Shown: positions 34,223-43,724 of the stretch, piece by piece
Layout of the letters: each line of letters begins with the position of its first letter
Position numbering within the stretch: position 1 is the stretch's first letter
NCBI GenBank assembly: GCA_964472505.1
Contig: CAYYQW010000006.1
Coordinates: 1-64,000, forward strand
Origin: JAYEIA01 sp964472505
GTDB taxonomy: Bacteria > Bacteroidota > Bacteroidia > Bacteroidales > JAADGE01
DNA: 64,000 bases
Reading direction: 5' to 3'
Translations under genes and position numbers: made by a program
The notes under the pieces: model-generated
Database searches by the model: none
Seen by the model: only the letters and a program-made list of their open reading frames with translations
What the model was told of the DNA's origin: nothing

Positions 34223-34735
34223 TTATTCAAGAATCACCAGCGGTTGGTCTCCCTGAATATTTTGGCCTTCTTTTACCAAAACCTTTTTTACGGTGCGGTT
34301 GCCGCCGGCTTTATATTCGCTTTGCATTTTCATGGCTTCCACAATAATTACCACATCGCCTTGTTTTACTTTGTCGCCGACTTTTACGGGAATTTTCACT
34401 ATTGCCCCGGGCATAGGCGATGAAATAACGCGCGTACCGTCATCTTTATCTTCTCCTTGGCGGTTTTGCATGTATTTACTTTGGGCATCCGTTACGGTAA
34501 TATCAAAGTATCGGTTGCGGTTGTGCAAACTAAATTTTTTGCCGGAAATACCGGGTTCGGAAAGTTCAAAATCATAAGAAATGCCTTTATGCAAAAGAGA
34601 ATATACTCCGGCAGAAGTTTTCACCACATCTGCTTCAAGAATTTTATCGTCCACTTTTATTTTAACCTGATTTCCTTCTCGCTCCAACAGTTTGAGCATT
34701 TTGGTTTTGCCTTTTATGCTAATATCTAAGTCCAT
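34223..34735 (-). CDS. Biotin carboxyl carrier protein
   Basis: This 170-residue protein ends in a biotinyl/lipoyl domain (about residues 95-170) with the biotin attachment motif EAMKM, Lys being the modified residue. A proline- and basic-rich linker precedes it, and an extra N-terminal beta-rich part of about 80 residues may dock on the other subunits. It lies 18 bases after the biotin carboxylase and 55 bases before the carboxyltransferase gene on the same strand. This separate-carrier layout is common in Bacteroidota acyl-CoA carboxylases. Confidence 0.93.
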   Translation of the reverse strand: MDLDISIKGKTKMLKLLEREGNQVKIKVDDKILEADVVKTSAGVYSLLHKGISYDFELSEPGISGKKFSLHNRNRYFDITVTDAQSKYMQNRQGEDKDDGTRVISSPMPGAIVKIPVKVGDKVKQGDVVIIVEAMKMQSEYKAGGNRTVKKVLVKEGQNIQGDQPLVILE

Positions 34736-34753
34736 TTTTTTTTAGTTTAATAT

Positions 34754-36265
34754 TTACAATAATTTCCCTACGGATTGTTTTCTTCCGAAATCCTTCCAAC
34801 GCTTTGTTTCTTGGGTTTTCAGACTTCCGTTGCCGTTCGATTTAAGATTTTCAACAAATTGCAAGTAGGCCGTAACGGCCGCCAAGTCTTCCAAAGTTTC
34901 ATTGGTTTCGGGTTTTTGAAGTAAAAAGTCTATATTATCTTCAATAAACTTAGTATCGTAGCGGCCTTGGACAAATGCCGGTGCCTGCATGATGCGACGA
35001 ATAAAATTTAGGGAATTTTTTACACCGGTGAGTTTATATTCGTCAATGGCACGAATCATGCGGTCGATGGCTTCACGGCGATTGCTGCCCCAAACAATGA
35101 GTTTGGAAATCATGGGGTCGTAGTGAATCGGAATTTCAAAACCGCTGTACACATAACCATCGTTACGCACGCCAATTCCGGAAGGCTCGCGAATGTATGA
35201 GATGGTACCGGGATTAGGCATAAAGTTATTTTCGGGATCTTCGGCATACACGCGTATTTCTATGGCATGGCCAAACTGCCTGACATCTTCTTGCCGGATT
35301 TTAAGCTTTTGATTGTCGGCAATTTTGATTTGCTCTTTCACCAGATCAATGCCGGTCGTAAGTTCCGTTACCGGATGCTCCACTTGCAGGCGAGTATTCA
35401 TTTCCAGAAAATAATAATTTCTGTTATCGTCAACAAGAAATTCCACGGTACCGGCACCGGAATAGTTTACGGCTTTAGCGGCAGCTACGGCTTTTTCGCC
35501 CATTTCTTTGCGAAGTTCAGCCGTCATTAAAGGCGAGGGCGTTTCTTCCACTACTTTTTGATGGCGCCGCTGTACCGAGCATTCGCGCTCGTTCAGATGA
35601 ATGCAATTGCCGTGATTATCGGCCAAAATCTGAAATTCGATATGATGCGGGGAGCTGACAAATTTTTCGATATACACATCTGCATTTCCAAAGGCCGATT
35701 GGGCTTCGGACTTAGCTTGGCGCACACCGGTAATGAGTTCCTCATCGTTTGTAACCAAACGCATACCCTTACCGCCGCCGCCTGCCGTGGCTTTCACCAT
35801 AATGGGATAGCCGATTTGGTCGGCTTTTTGCAGCAACAGTTTTTCATCGGCAATGTCTTCTTTGGTTCCGGGAACTACCGGCACACCGGAATCAAGCATT
35901 TTTTTGCGTGCCGTAATTTTATCGCCCATGGTTTCAATGGCATAAGCATCCGGCCCTATGAAAACAATGCCTTCGCTTTTGCAACGCTCAGAAAAACAGG
36001 CATTTTCCGATAAAAAACCGTAACCCGGATGAATGGCTTCGGCTCCGCTTTGTTTGGCTGCGGCAATAATTTTATCCTGATTCAAATAACTTTCGGCCGA
36101 AGAAGCGGGACCTATACAGTAGGCTTCATCAGCTAATTTTACGTGGAGTGAACTGCGATCCGGCTCAGAAAATACGGCTACGGTTTGTATGTCCATCTCC
36201 CGACAGGAACGAATAACGCGTACGGCTATTTCACCCCGGTTGGCAATTAGAATTTTTTTAAACAT
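34754..36265 (-). CDS. Biotin carboxylase subunit
   Basis: This 503-residue ATP-grasp enzyme carboxylates the carrier's biotin with bicarbonate and ATP. The start MFKKILIANRGEIAVRVIRS is canonical. Glycine-rich ATP loop KATAGGGGKGMR, the MNTRLQVEHPVTE active-site segment and EIRVYAEDP are all present. It is the first gene of the three-gene carboxylase operon. The last 50 residues beyond the usual end (about 450) are a short extra tail. The gene-free stretch upstream is the repeat array and assembly gap. Confidence 0.95.
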   Translation of the reverse strand: MFKKILIANRGEIAVRVIRSCREMDIQTVAVFSEPDRSSLHVKLADEAYCIGPASSAESYLNQDKIIAAAKQSGAEAIHPGYGFLSENACFSERCKSEGIVFIGPDAYAIETMGDKITARKKMLDSGVPVVPGTKEDIADEKLLLQKADQIGYPIMVKATAGGGGKGMRLVTNDEELITGVRQAKSEAQSAFGNADVYIEKFVSSPHHIEFQILADNHGNCIHLNERECSVQRRHQKVVEETPSPLMTAELRKEMGEKAVAAAKAVNYSGAGTVEFLVDDNRNYYFLEMNTRLQVEHPVTELTTGIDLVKEQIKIADNQKLKIRQEDVRQFGHAIEIRVYAEDPENNFMPNPGTISYIREPSGIGVRNDGYVYSGFEIPIHYDPMISKLIVWGSNRREAIDRMIRAIDEYKLTGVKNSLNFIRRIMQAPAFVQGRYDTKFIEDNIDFLLQKPETNETLEDLAAVTAYLQFVENLKSNGNGSLKTQETKRWKDFGRKQSVGKLL

Positions 36266-36370
36266 AATGCTCAGTTTTCAAATTATCTTATGTGGAATGG
36301 TAAATCTAATAAAAATCCGGGTTTTTTCCAATTTGAATTTACAGATTTTTGTTTCTCAGGTGAAGTCCTC

Positions 36371-36898
36371 GAATTAATGCCACTAAGACGCTAAGGCACG
36401 AAGGAAAAAATAATTATGCAGTCGGAGTTTTCTACTTGGCTTTGTGCCTTGGTGTCTTTGTGGCAAATTATCTTGAATCCTTACTCCAAACATATAGAAA
36501 AATTACAATAAATCGGATTACATCTTTATATTAAAAGCTTGAATTAATGCCACTAAGACGCTAAGGCACGAAGAAAAAAATATGCAGTCGGAGTTTTCTA
36601 CTTGGCTTTGTGCCTTGGTGTCTTTATGGCAAATTATCTTGAATCCTTATTCCAAACATATAGAAAAATTACAATAAATCGGATTACATCTTTATATTAA
36701 AAGCTNNNNNNNNNNNNNNNNNNNNNNNNNNNNNNNNNNNNNNNNNNNNNNNNNNNNNNNNNNNNNNNNNNNNNNNNNNNNNNNNNNNNNNNNNNNNNNN
36801 NNNNNTGAATTAATGCCACTAAGACGCTAAGGCACGAAGGAAAAAATATGCAGTCGGAGTTTTCTACTTGGCTTTGTGCCTTGCTGTCTTTGTGGCGG
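36371..36898. repeat. Direct repeat array (about 170-bp units) with internal palindrome
   Basis: Two nearly identical copies start at 36371 and 36541, and a third partial one starts at 36807 after the N gap. Each holds GCCACTAAGACGCTAAGGCACG and, further on, a near-reverse complement (TTTGTGCCTTGGTGTCTTTG), which could form a long hairpin. Small differences between copies (a 5-base deletion, a G-to-C change) show independent drift. This is the main content of the 738-base stretch 36266-37003. The motif resembles well-known dispersed repeats of Bacteroidota. Confidence 0.9.
36706..36805. other. Assembly gap (100 N)
   Basis: Exactly 100 undetermined bases lie inside the repeat array, the usual placeholder for a gap of unknown size. 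The number of repeat copies, and any sequence between them, is therefore unknown. Confidence 0.99.
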
Positions 36899-37003
36899 AT
36901 ATTTTTGGCAATTTCATTAATAAAACCGGCGATAAGATTGACCGATTTTTGCTAACTTGCAGGCTTAAAGTTTTAGTTTTAAAAAATAATCACAGCTGTA
37001 TTT

Positions 37004-37558
37004 ATGAACGTAAAGCATGAAGAAATCAAGAATACTTTAGAAAACATATCGCGCGAAAAAGCCGACCGTCTTATTGAAAACTGTCGAGAAAATCCGGAAT
37101 ATACAGAACAAATCTACCGGCTAAGTATACAAAACAGTCATCCCAACAGTTGGCGTGCTTCATGGGTTCTTGTACATTTGAATAACAAATATCCCGAGCT
37201 TCTGAAAAACTATACGGAACGCATGATTGAGGATCTGCCCTCTCTTAAAAACAATCGACAGCAAGTCAGCTTTTTTCAAATACTGCGCATGCAAGATTAC
37301 AATACCGATGATGCGGGCGAACTTTTTGATATTGCCCTGAATAATTTGATTGCCGCCGGAAAACAAATGTATGTGCAACAAAATTCCTTATTATTTTTGG
37401 AAGATTTTATTTGTCGTGTACCGGAATTGGCGTCCGAGCTTGCAGAGGTTCTAAGGGGCGAAAATAATCTGCGCAACAACCATTCCATACATTTGGCTTT
37501 GAAACGAATTTATAAAACTTTGGATGACGTAAAAAACACAGAAAAAGAAACAAACTGA
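37004..37558 (+). CDS. HEAT-like helical protein of unknown function
   Basis: This 184-residue, all-helical protein has no signal peptide or membrane segment. Its helical hairpins (e.g. WRASWVLVHLNNKYPEL, about residues 50-66) resemble HEAT/adaptin repeats, which suggests protein binding. It starts just after the repeat array and ends one base before the convergent M28 peptidase gene (37560). No family is recognised. Confidence 0.65.
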   Translation: MNVKHEEIKNTLENISREKADRLIENCRENPEYTEQIYRLSIQNSHPNSWRASWVLVHLNNKYPELLKNYTERMIEDLPSLKNNRQQVSFFQILRMQDYNTDDAGELFDIALNNLIAAGKQMYVQQNSLLFLEDFICRVPELASELAEVLRGENNLRNNHSIHLALKRIYKTLDDVKNTEKETN

Positions 37559-37559
37559 T

Positions 37560-39020
37560 TTACATCTTCATGCGTCTTTGTATGCTGTGATAAATAATTT
37601 TTGTAATAATGGTCATGTTCTCATAATCCAATTTTTCCGAAGTATCTCGCGGGCTGTGATAATCCGGGTGCAAACCGGTGAAAAAAACCAATACCGGAAC
37701 ATTTTTTTGTGCAAAGTTATAATGATCGGATGCTACTTTGTATGTCATTCGAACAAGCACGCCGGGAGTACGATCCACTTTGAAATCGTAGGTTTTACGA
37801 GCAAATCGCTTGGATTGACGAATTAATGTCGATGTTTTCTTGCCGTAACCGTTCAGATACACGTAATCTTCTCTTAGAGTAGTGTCTTCGGAAAAATCCT
37901 TGGATTCTCTCAAAACCATGGCAGAAATCATGTTGTATTTTACACTTTTGCCAATCATATCCATATTGATATTCAATACGTAATTAAAAGTATCGAACCA
38001 CGGGCTTTCGGTAAAATATTTTGATCCCCACAGCCCCAATTCTTCGGCCGAAACAGCCAAAAAAACAATGGATTTTTCGGGCGGTGTTTCGCTGTGAGCA
38101 AAAGCTTTAGCAAGCTCAATTAATGCCGCAGTACCGGAAGCATTATCATCGGCACCGTAATTAATGCCTTTCGTTGTTTCGCCGATATGATCGTAATGAG
38201 CCGTAATAACAATGCAGTTTTCTCTGTCTTTTCCTTCGATATATGCCACTACATTTTCGGTTTCTATTTCCTTGCCTTCCGGTGCCCGGTAACGGTTTCG
38301 GACTTGTCCCTCTAAGGGAATTACTTCCGGGGCTGTCAGCAGTTTATCAGCTTGCGCTTCATCCAAATTAAATAAGCTTGCAAAATCGGCTTCCGGCAGG
38401 AAAATAAAATCAATCTCGGAGGACAGTTTTTCAATTTCTTCAAAATAATTTTCGGAAAGTTTGTTTTGCAGATGCAGGCGAGCCATGTTTTTTTTGTAAT
38501 GATTAAAATACGGACGAACTGAACTTTCACGTATTATTACCAAAATCTGCTTAAAATTTTCGGCTTCTAATTTTTCAGCACTTTCATTGAGTTTTTTTAG
38601 CGATTCGGGAATTATCACCGCCGTTGTTTCTGAATACCCTGCGGGCACTTCGGCTTTGGGCGGGATTAACAAAAACTTTTGATTCTCGGTTTGCGGTTCT
38701 TTGCTTGAAATATAATTAACAAAAAAAGAATCCTTTGCGGAATACAAATAACCGGATGCCGGACTTTTTCCCGTAAGCACAAATTTCTGATAATAATCTT
38801 CGCTACCGCCCGGAAAAGTTTTCAAACCGGCTTTCTTAAACTGAGCAGCGATATATGCTGCAGCTTTCTTTTGGCCCTCAGTGCCGGAATCTCGGCCTTT
38901 TAATTCTTCCGATGCCAGATAATAAACGTGTTCCTTTAAGTGGCTTTGCTTAATGGTTTCCTGTGCCGGGGAAAGACTAAAAATACTAAGCAAAACTAAC
39001 AGTAAAAAGCTTGTTCTCAT
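37560..39020 (-). CDS. Secreted M28-family metallopeptidase
   Basis: The 486-residue enzyme has a signal peptide (about residues 1-19). A protease-associated-like middle region precedes the M28 zinc aminopeptidase fold (about 250-480). Metal ligands and catalytic residues appear in TAHYDHIG, YGADDNASGTAAL, SAEELGLWGS, NINMDMIG and GLHPDYHSPRDT. M28 enzymes remove N-terminal amino acids from peptides in the periplasm or outside the cell. The gene stands alone, convergent with the HEAT-like gene. Confidence 0.93.
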   Translation of the reverse strand: MRTSFLLLVLLSIFSLSPAQETIKQSHLKEHVYYLASEELKGRDSGTEGQKKAAAYIAAQFKKAGLKTFPGGSEDYYQKFVLTGKSPASGYLYSAKDSFFVNYISSKEPQTENQKFLLIPPKAEVPAGYSETTAVIIPESLKKLNESAEKLEAENFKQILVIIRESSVRPYFNHYKKNMARLHLQNKLSENYFEEIEKLSSEIDFIFLPEADFASLFNLDEAQADKLLTAPEVIPLEGQVRNRYRAPEGKEIETENVVAYIEGKDRENCIVITAHYDHIGETTKGINYGADDNASGTAALIELAKAFAHSETPPEKSIVFLAVSAEELGLWGSKYFTESPWFDTFNYVLNINMDMIGKSVKYNMISAMVLRESKDFSEDTTLREDYVYLNGYGKKTSTLIRQSKRFARKTYDFKVDRTPGVLVRMTYKVASDHYNFAQKNVPVLVFFTGLHPDYHSPRDTSEKLDYENMTIITKIIYHSIQRRMKM

Positions 39021-39121
39021 GGTTTTATGTGCTTAAGTCGTATATTTCAAAAATTGAAACATACGATTGGTTAATTTATGTTTCCTGTATTCTGTTTTAC
39101 AATAAATCTGCCGACCGCTCA

Positions 39122-39973
39122 TTACAAGCCTGTTCGGTAAAATACGGCATAAAATGCAGCTCTTGCAATTATTTCGGAAATAAGAAAAAACACAAAAGGC
39201 AAATATATTACAAAGGGCATTTTCTTTAACCAGTTTTTTGGGTAAACCATAAATGAGAATAATACAGCTCCGAAAAACAAACTGAACCACCGAAACAATC
39301 TTAAATATTCGTCAAAAGCTTTGGGTTTAAAGGCGGCATTCTCCGCAATTGTGTCCGGTTTAATAAAAAATGTATTCGCTATAATTATTATAATCACCAC
39401 TACTGTCAGACCAAGCAAAGCTTTAACTCTGCTGTCGGAACGCATGCTGTTGCCGATTTTTATTTCATAATGAAAAAACAATGCAAGAACAAAAGCGGAA
39501 CCGAGGAGCAAAGCGCTTGAATAAAACTCAATCATAGTTGAGGCGCTGTTCCAAGGCGGCACCGTAGGTATTATGTACAGTTTTGACATGGCATAAATCA
39601 TGCCTGCGCCTATTGCGGCAGCCGCCAAAACAAATGCTCGGTAAAACTTTGGTGTCGGTTTTCTGAAATGAAAAATAAAATTGAGCATTACAAGCACAAA
39701 CAAAAACAAGGATACCATGAATATCTCTCTGCTGAGCCATGAAGTTTTCAGATTGCTCAAAGCATAAAGTGCATTCACCGGATTGTTCAAATGGAAAAAT
39801 GACAATACCAATGCCGCAGCCATAAGCCCGGTGGCAAAATACAAGGCTTTAGCGATAAGCCCGGTGCGAATATTTTTATTCAAAAACAAAAAAGGCAATA
39901 CAGCAATCATAATGCCGGCAGCTGTTTGAGAAAACAGGGTAAATAACACGAGCGACCATTCACTGTTAAGCAT
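39122..39973 (-). CDS. dmsC: DMSO reductase-type membrane anchor subunit (DmsC-like)
   Basis: This is a 283-residue integral membrane protein with about eight helices and the DmsC-like opening MLNSEWSLVLFTLFSQTAAG. It would take electrons from menaquinol to the iron-sulphur subunit. Its start overlaps the end of the dmsB gene by 8 bases (ATG inside the last codons of the DmsB frame), showing translational coupling. It completes a dmsABC operon. The electron acceptor (DMSO, TMAO, a thio or seleno compound) cannot be told from this subunit. Confidence 0.87.
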   Translation of the reverse strand: MLNSEWSLVLFTLFSQTAAGIMIAVLPFLFLNKNIRTGLIAKALYFATGLMAAALVLSFFHLNNPVNALYALSNLKTSWLSREIFMVSLFLFVLVMLNFIFHFRKPTPKFYRAFVLAAAAIGAGMIYAMSKLYIIPTVPPWNSASTMIEFYSSALLLGSAFVLALFFHYEIKIGNSMRSDSRVKALLGLTVVVIIIIIANTFFIKPDTIAENAAFKPKAFDEYLRLFRWFSLFFGAVLFSFMVYPKNWLKKMPFVIYLPFVFFLISEIIARAAFYAVFYRTGL

Positions 39974-40586
39974 TTTTCACCTCCTCTTGATTTATAATTG
40001 TCCAATTTTTAGATTTTTCGGCAGAATGATGTTTTTTTATAATAACGGAAGGCCGGGTATGATGCTCCGGCGGCAAGGGAAACACATTGTTATGCTTGCC
40101 ATATTTGCGCTCCAATTCATCAAGCTCTCCTACTTCCAAAACTCGCATGGGACAGGCTGCCACACAAGCCGGCAACTTTCCTTCTTCAAGATAATCATTG
40201 CATAAAGTACACTTGGTCATAATGCCTGTCTCTTTATTTAGGCTCAAAGCATCGTAGGGACAAGCCCATTGGCAATAAGCACAGCCCATGCAACGGTCTT
40301 CGTCAATCAGTACCACACCCCGATTGTTTTTGTATATGGCTTGATTGGGGCAGGATTTCAGGCAAATGGGATCGCGGCAATGGTTGCAAGCCATGGAGAC
40401 ATTGTAGGCCCCAATGTTTGAAGTCCAAGCGGTATTTTCTTGTATCCAGTCTCCGCCGCATACTTCATATACTTTTCTCCAAGATATTTTGTTTTCCAAA
40501 TTATGTTTGTCTTTGCATGCGACCTGACAAGTTTTACAACCGGAACAGCGCGATGAATCGAAATAGAAAGCTTTTTGTTTTGTCAT
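39966..40586 (-). CDS. dmsB: DMSO reductase-type iron-sulphur subunit (DmsB-like)
   Basis: This 206-residue ferredoxin-like protein has four cysteine clusters: CSGCKTCQVAC, CNHCRDPICLKSC, CMGCAYCQWAC and CTLCNDYL...CVAAC. These would hold four 4Fe-4S centres that pass electrons from the membrane anchor to the molybdenum subunit. Length and cluster spacing match DmsB. It begins 5 bases after the dmsA stop and overlaps dmsC, so the three are one operon. Confidence 0.93.
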   Translation of the reverse strand: MTKQKAFYFDSSRCSGCKTCQVACKDKHNLENKISWRKVYEVCGGDWIQENTAWTSNIGAYNVSMACNHCRDPICLKSCPNQAIYKNNRGVVLIDEDRCMGCAYCQWACPYDALSLNKETGIMTKCTLCNDYLEEGKLPACVAACPMRVLEVGELDELERKYGKHNNVFPLPPEHHTRPSVIIKKHHSAEKSKNWTIINQEEVKNA

Positions 40587-40591
40587 GGTAT

Positions 40592-43015
40592 TTATGCTTT
40601 TTCAATTTGCACCATAATGGTATGCTGTGCATTACCGAATGCCAAAGGTGTCCATTTATGAGAGGTAAGTACGTTTACATTTCCGCGCCTGTCTATACCG
40701 TCCTCATCCGGCTGCCACCAGGCGCCTTGCGGTATGTCCACCACACCCGGCATCATTTTAGGCGTGATGCGGCAAGGCATAATTATTTTTCCCCGATCGT
40801 TGTATATCAAAACCTTATCGCCGTTTTGAATGCTTCTTTTCCGGGCATCCAAGGGATTAATAAAAACACGCTGCGGAAATGCTTCCTCCAACCAATCAAT
40901 ACCGTCGTGGGTAGAATGCACCCGCGGCATGTAATGATGCCCCAATGCCTGCAGAGGAAACTTTTTACTTTCCTCTCCGAAAGGGCTTTCCCACTCTTGT
41001 ATGTATTTGGGAACGGGCGGTATTTCCGAAGGCTTGTTCATATCGAACAAAGGTTTAGAGAAAAGCTCAATTTTACCGGTAGGCGTATTCAGCGGATGCT
41101 TTTCAGGGTTTTTTCTGAAATCGGTGAAAGCTACTGCCGGTTTTTTTACGGGTGTGGAATACACACCGGTATTCATTTCTTTAAACTTATCAATTTCGGG
41201 CACTTCCGGGAAACGCGTTTTTCTGTACACATCCAATGCCCATACAATCCAATCTTTCTCATTTCTGTTTTGCGTATATGCTTCTTTTATGTCAAGTCTT
41301 TCGGCTATTTCGCTGCAAATTTGATAATCGCTTTTGGTTTCATCCGGCGGCTCAGTTATTTGGGGATTTAAAATGACCTCATCGCCGTATTTCCATCCGT
41401 CTTGCAAACCCCAAACTTCCATTTGGGTGCAAACAGGCAGCACCAAATCGGCAAAACGCGCCGAGGGCGTCATAAACTGATCCTGAACGGCTATAAACTC
41501 AAGCAAACTTTCATCTTTAAGAATTTCAACGGTTCGGTTCACATCGGCATGCTGGTTCACCAAAATATTGGAAGCCACAGACCAGATCAATTTGATGTTA
41601 TTATCCAATTTTTCGACATTTACCAAACCGTCTTCTTTGGTCATTTCTTTTCCCCTCAGAATGGCTTCGGTCCAGAGAAAAACAGGAATACGTGCTTTTA
41701 CCGGATTGCTGCCGGTTGGGAATACATTCCAAAACGGGCCGCCGTCATCGGCTTGCAGCGCCAAACCGCCGGCCCAACCGCCGGAAATGCCTACATTTCC
41801 GGTAATGGCTGCCAACACGCAACCACCCAAAACCGGCTGCTCACCATAGGCTCGCCTTTGCATTCCGTAGCCTTGATACAGCACGGCGGGTTTGCTTTGG
41901 GCATATTCTCGGGCAATTCGGCTTATGGTTTCTTTGGGTACGCCGCTGATACTTTCGGCCCAAGCCGGCGTTTTAGGCTGATTATCATAAGTACCGAGAA
42001 TATAATCTTTGTAGCTTTCTTCATTTTCGCAGCCTTCGGGCATTTGCGATTGGTCAAAACCCGAACAGCATTTTTCTATGAAACTTTTGTCATGCAAATT
42101 TTCCGTAATGATGACATAGGCCATGGCGCTCATCACGGCGACATCGGTACCGGGTCTTACGGGAATCCATTCATCGGCCAAAGCCACGGCGCTCATGGTC
42201 ATTCGCGGATCAATACAAACGACTTTTGCTCCCCGTTCGCGTGCTATTTTCAGATAATACTCACTGTTGGTACCGTCACGCATTTCAGCCGGGTTCCATC
42301 CCCACATTAAAATATATTTTGAATTTACCCAATCCTGACGTTGATTTCCGGTAACATTGGTGCCGTAAACATAAGGCGTTGCCTTGCTTATGCAAGCCCA
42401 ACTGTAGCTGTTGTAATAGCCCAACGAACCGCCGTAAAAATTTAACAAGCGAGCCGCAGTTTGTCGGCCGTTCATCTGATTGTAACTGCCTGTTCCGTAT
42501 GGTATGTGAATGGCTGAATTGCCGTACTGATTCTTAACCCGTTTAAGTTCCGAAGCCATGCGATCCAAAGCTTCTTCCCAGGATATTCTTTCAAATTTTC
42601 CTTCGCCGCGTTTTCCCACGCGTTTTAAAGGATATTTAAGGCGATCTTTATGATATTGCCGACGACGATATGCTCGCCCTCTTATGCAGGCTCTGAGCTG
42701 CGGGTCGGCCAATGTGTCGCCGGGCCGGTCGTCGGTTTCTATGCGCAGAACTTTGCCTTCTTTTACATGCAGCTTCAAAACGCATCTTCCGCCGCAGTTA
42801 TGTGCCGGACAGCCCGCCCGTATGATTGTAATACCGTCTTTCCGGCTTTCGACAACACCCGTCGTGCGCTCCAATTCCTTTATGCAAGCCGCAAATGTTC
42901 CCGAAAGCGCAATGCCTCCGCTTATAAAAGCTCCCAGCTTAATAAAACTCCGGCGATCTATGGCCGTGTGAAGCGAAAAGCTTTTATCGGATTTTTTGTT
43001 TTCTGAATCGTGCAT
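40592..43015 (-). CDS. dmsA: DMSO reductase-family molybdopterin oxidoreductase (DmsA-like)
   Basis: The 807-residue catalytic subunit has a Tat signal (DRRSFIKLGAF, Arg21-Arg22), so it is exported folded. A 4Fe-4S motif uses Cys69, Cys74, Cys78 and Cys110. The molybdenum-region sequence YYNSYSWACISKATPYVYGT (about residue 180) has Ser rather than Cys or Sec at the likely metal-ligand position, as in DmsA. The C-terminal molydopterin-dinucleotide domain has NPLDARKRSIQNGDKVLIYN. It reduces an S- or N-oxide or a related acceptor in anaerobic respiration. It is the first gene of the operon. The chaperone gene dmsD is not seen nearby. Confidence 0.92.
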   Translation of the reverse strand: MHDSENKKSDKSFSLHTAIDRRSFIKLGAFISGGIALSGTFAACIKELERTTGVVESRKDGITIIRAGCPAHNCGGRCVLKLHVKEGKVLRIETDDRPGDTLADPQLRACIRGRAYRRRQYHKDRLKYPLKRVGKRGEGKFERISWEEALDRMASELKRVKNQYGNSAIHIPYGTGSYNQMNGRQTAARLLNFYGGSLGYYNSYSWACISKATPYVYGTNVTGNQRQDWVNSKYILMWGWNPAEMRDGTNSEYYLKIARERGAKVVCIDPRMTMSAVALADEWIPVRPGTDVAVMSAMAYVIITENLHDKSFIEKCCSGFDQSQMPEGCENEESYKDYILGTYDNQPKTPAWAESISGVPKETISRIAREYAQSKPAVLYQGYGMQRRAYGEQPVLGGCVLAAITGNVGISGGWAGGLALQADDGGPFWNVFPTGSNPVKARIPVFLWTEAILRGKEMTKEDGLVNVEKLDNNIKLIWSVASNILVNQHADVNRTVEILKDESLLEFIAVQDQFMTPSARFADLVLPVCTQMEVWGLQDGWKYGDEVILNPQITEPPDETKSDYQICSEIAERLDIKEAYTQNRNEKDWIVWALDVYRKTRFPEVPEIDKFKEMNTGVYSTPVKKPAVAFTDFRKNPEKHPLNTPTGKIELFSKPLFDMNKPSEIPPVPKYIQEWESPFGEESKKFPLQALGHHYMPRVHSTHDGIDWLEEAFPQRVFINPLDARKRSIQNGDKVLIYNDRGKIIMPCRITPKMMPGVVDIPQGAWWQPDEDGIDRRGNVNVLTSHKWTPLAFGNAQHTIMVQIEKA

Positions 43016-43363
43016 TATCTAACTGTATGATTAATAGTTTTTTTAATGAAGAGCATAGATCAACCGTTTAATACAGTTTTTGGTTTTCTCACCTTCATTC
43101 GGAAAATAGTTTTCCTAATCACCGGCTAAACTACCGATTTTTTTCGTCTAATTCATGGCTTTAAGCCGATAAAAGCCGTAAAAAAATATGTTTTAGGAAA
43201 GGGAATTGGGGGTTAAATATTCAAAGCACCTGGTTTAAAGAATGTCAGGGCTTGGGAGTTTACAATAATTTAATGAAAATAGCAAGCTTGCTTAATATTG
43301 TGTCATTTTTGTACTAAAATGCTGTAATAATATTCAACTTAAACCGGACACACAGATACCGGG
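43016..43363. other. Gene-free upstream region of dmsABC
   Basis: This 348-base stretch holds no gene. A short palindrome, GGAAAATAGTTTTCC (43101-43115), lies 86 bases before the dmsA start and might be an operator for an anaerobic regulator. No match to the FNR-type TTGAT-N4-ATCAA site was found. The right half contains no feature beyond AT-rich DNA. Confidence 0.35.
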
Positions 43364-43489
43364 CTACTTTTTTACAGGAGTAACAACTTCCGCATCCTTC
43401 CAAAAATCATCATCGGTTTCCGGAATATCGGAATAATCAATGTCTTCGTCTTTCATGTTTTTTAATCGTTCCCAATCTGTTTTTGACAT
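43364..43489 (-). CDS. Orphan BrnA-like antitoxin
   Basis: This 41-residue protein begins MSKTDWERLKNMKDEDIDYS and continues DIPETDDDFWKDAEVV. The sequence resembles BrnA-type antitoxins, with the DWERL...M.DEDIDYSDIPE...F...A pattern. Such antitoxins usually accompany a BrnT RNase; no BrnT-like frame is found on either side, so it is an orphan or a solitary regulator. It lies at the edge of the defence island, between dmsABC and the IS3 remnant. The short length and clear start and stop support a real gene. Confidence 0.6.
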   Translation of the reverse strand: MSKTDWERLKNMKDEDIDYSDIPETDDDFWKDAEVVTPVKK

Positions 43490-43598
43490 GACTCTGTGGT
43501 TTATGATTATTTACTGCAAATATACGAAATAACTATGGTAGCGAGCCACTTTTTTTGAACAAGTTAAAAATATATCAAATATATTAAAAACGCATAAA

Positions 43599-43682
43599 AT
43601 GAAAAAAAGCAAATTTAGTGAAAATCAAATCATTCAAATATTGAATGAAAACGAAGCCGGTTATAGACCTGAACAAAGCTAA
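43599..43682 (+). pseudogene. IS3-family transposase OrfA remnant
   Basis: A 27-residue frame starts MKKSKFSENQIIQILNENEAG, the standard N-terminal helix-turn-helix start of IS3-family OrfA. After about 21 residues it diverges and stops (YRPEQS). No OrfB or inverted ends are visible. It lies 42 bases before the 3' end of the restriction enzyme gene and marks old insertion activity in the island. Confidence 0.75.
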
Positions 43683-43724
43683 TCATAAAAATGACAAGTA
43701 TGCCTGATATGATGAGTGCCGGTA

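Noticed and set aside
36266..37003. Coding region spanning the gap
   Set aside because: Both flanks are repeat copies without open frames; no gene can be supported across 100 undetermined bases.
43101..43115. FNR-type operator for the dms operon
   Set aside because: The palindrome does not match the FNR consensus; listed only as a weak possible operator.
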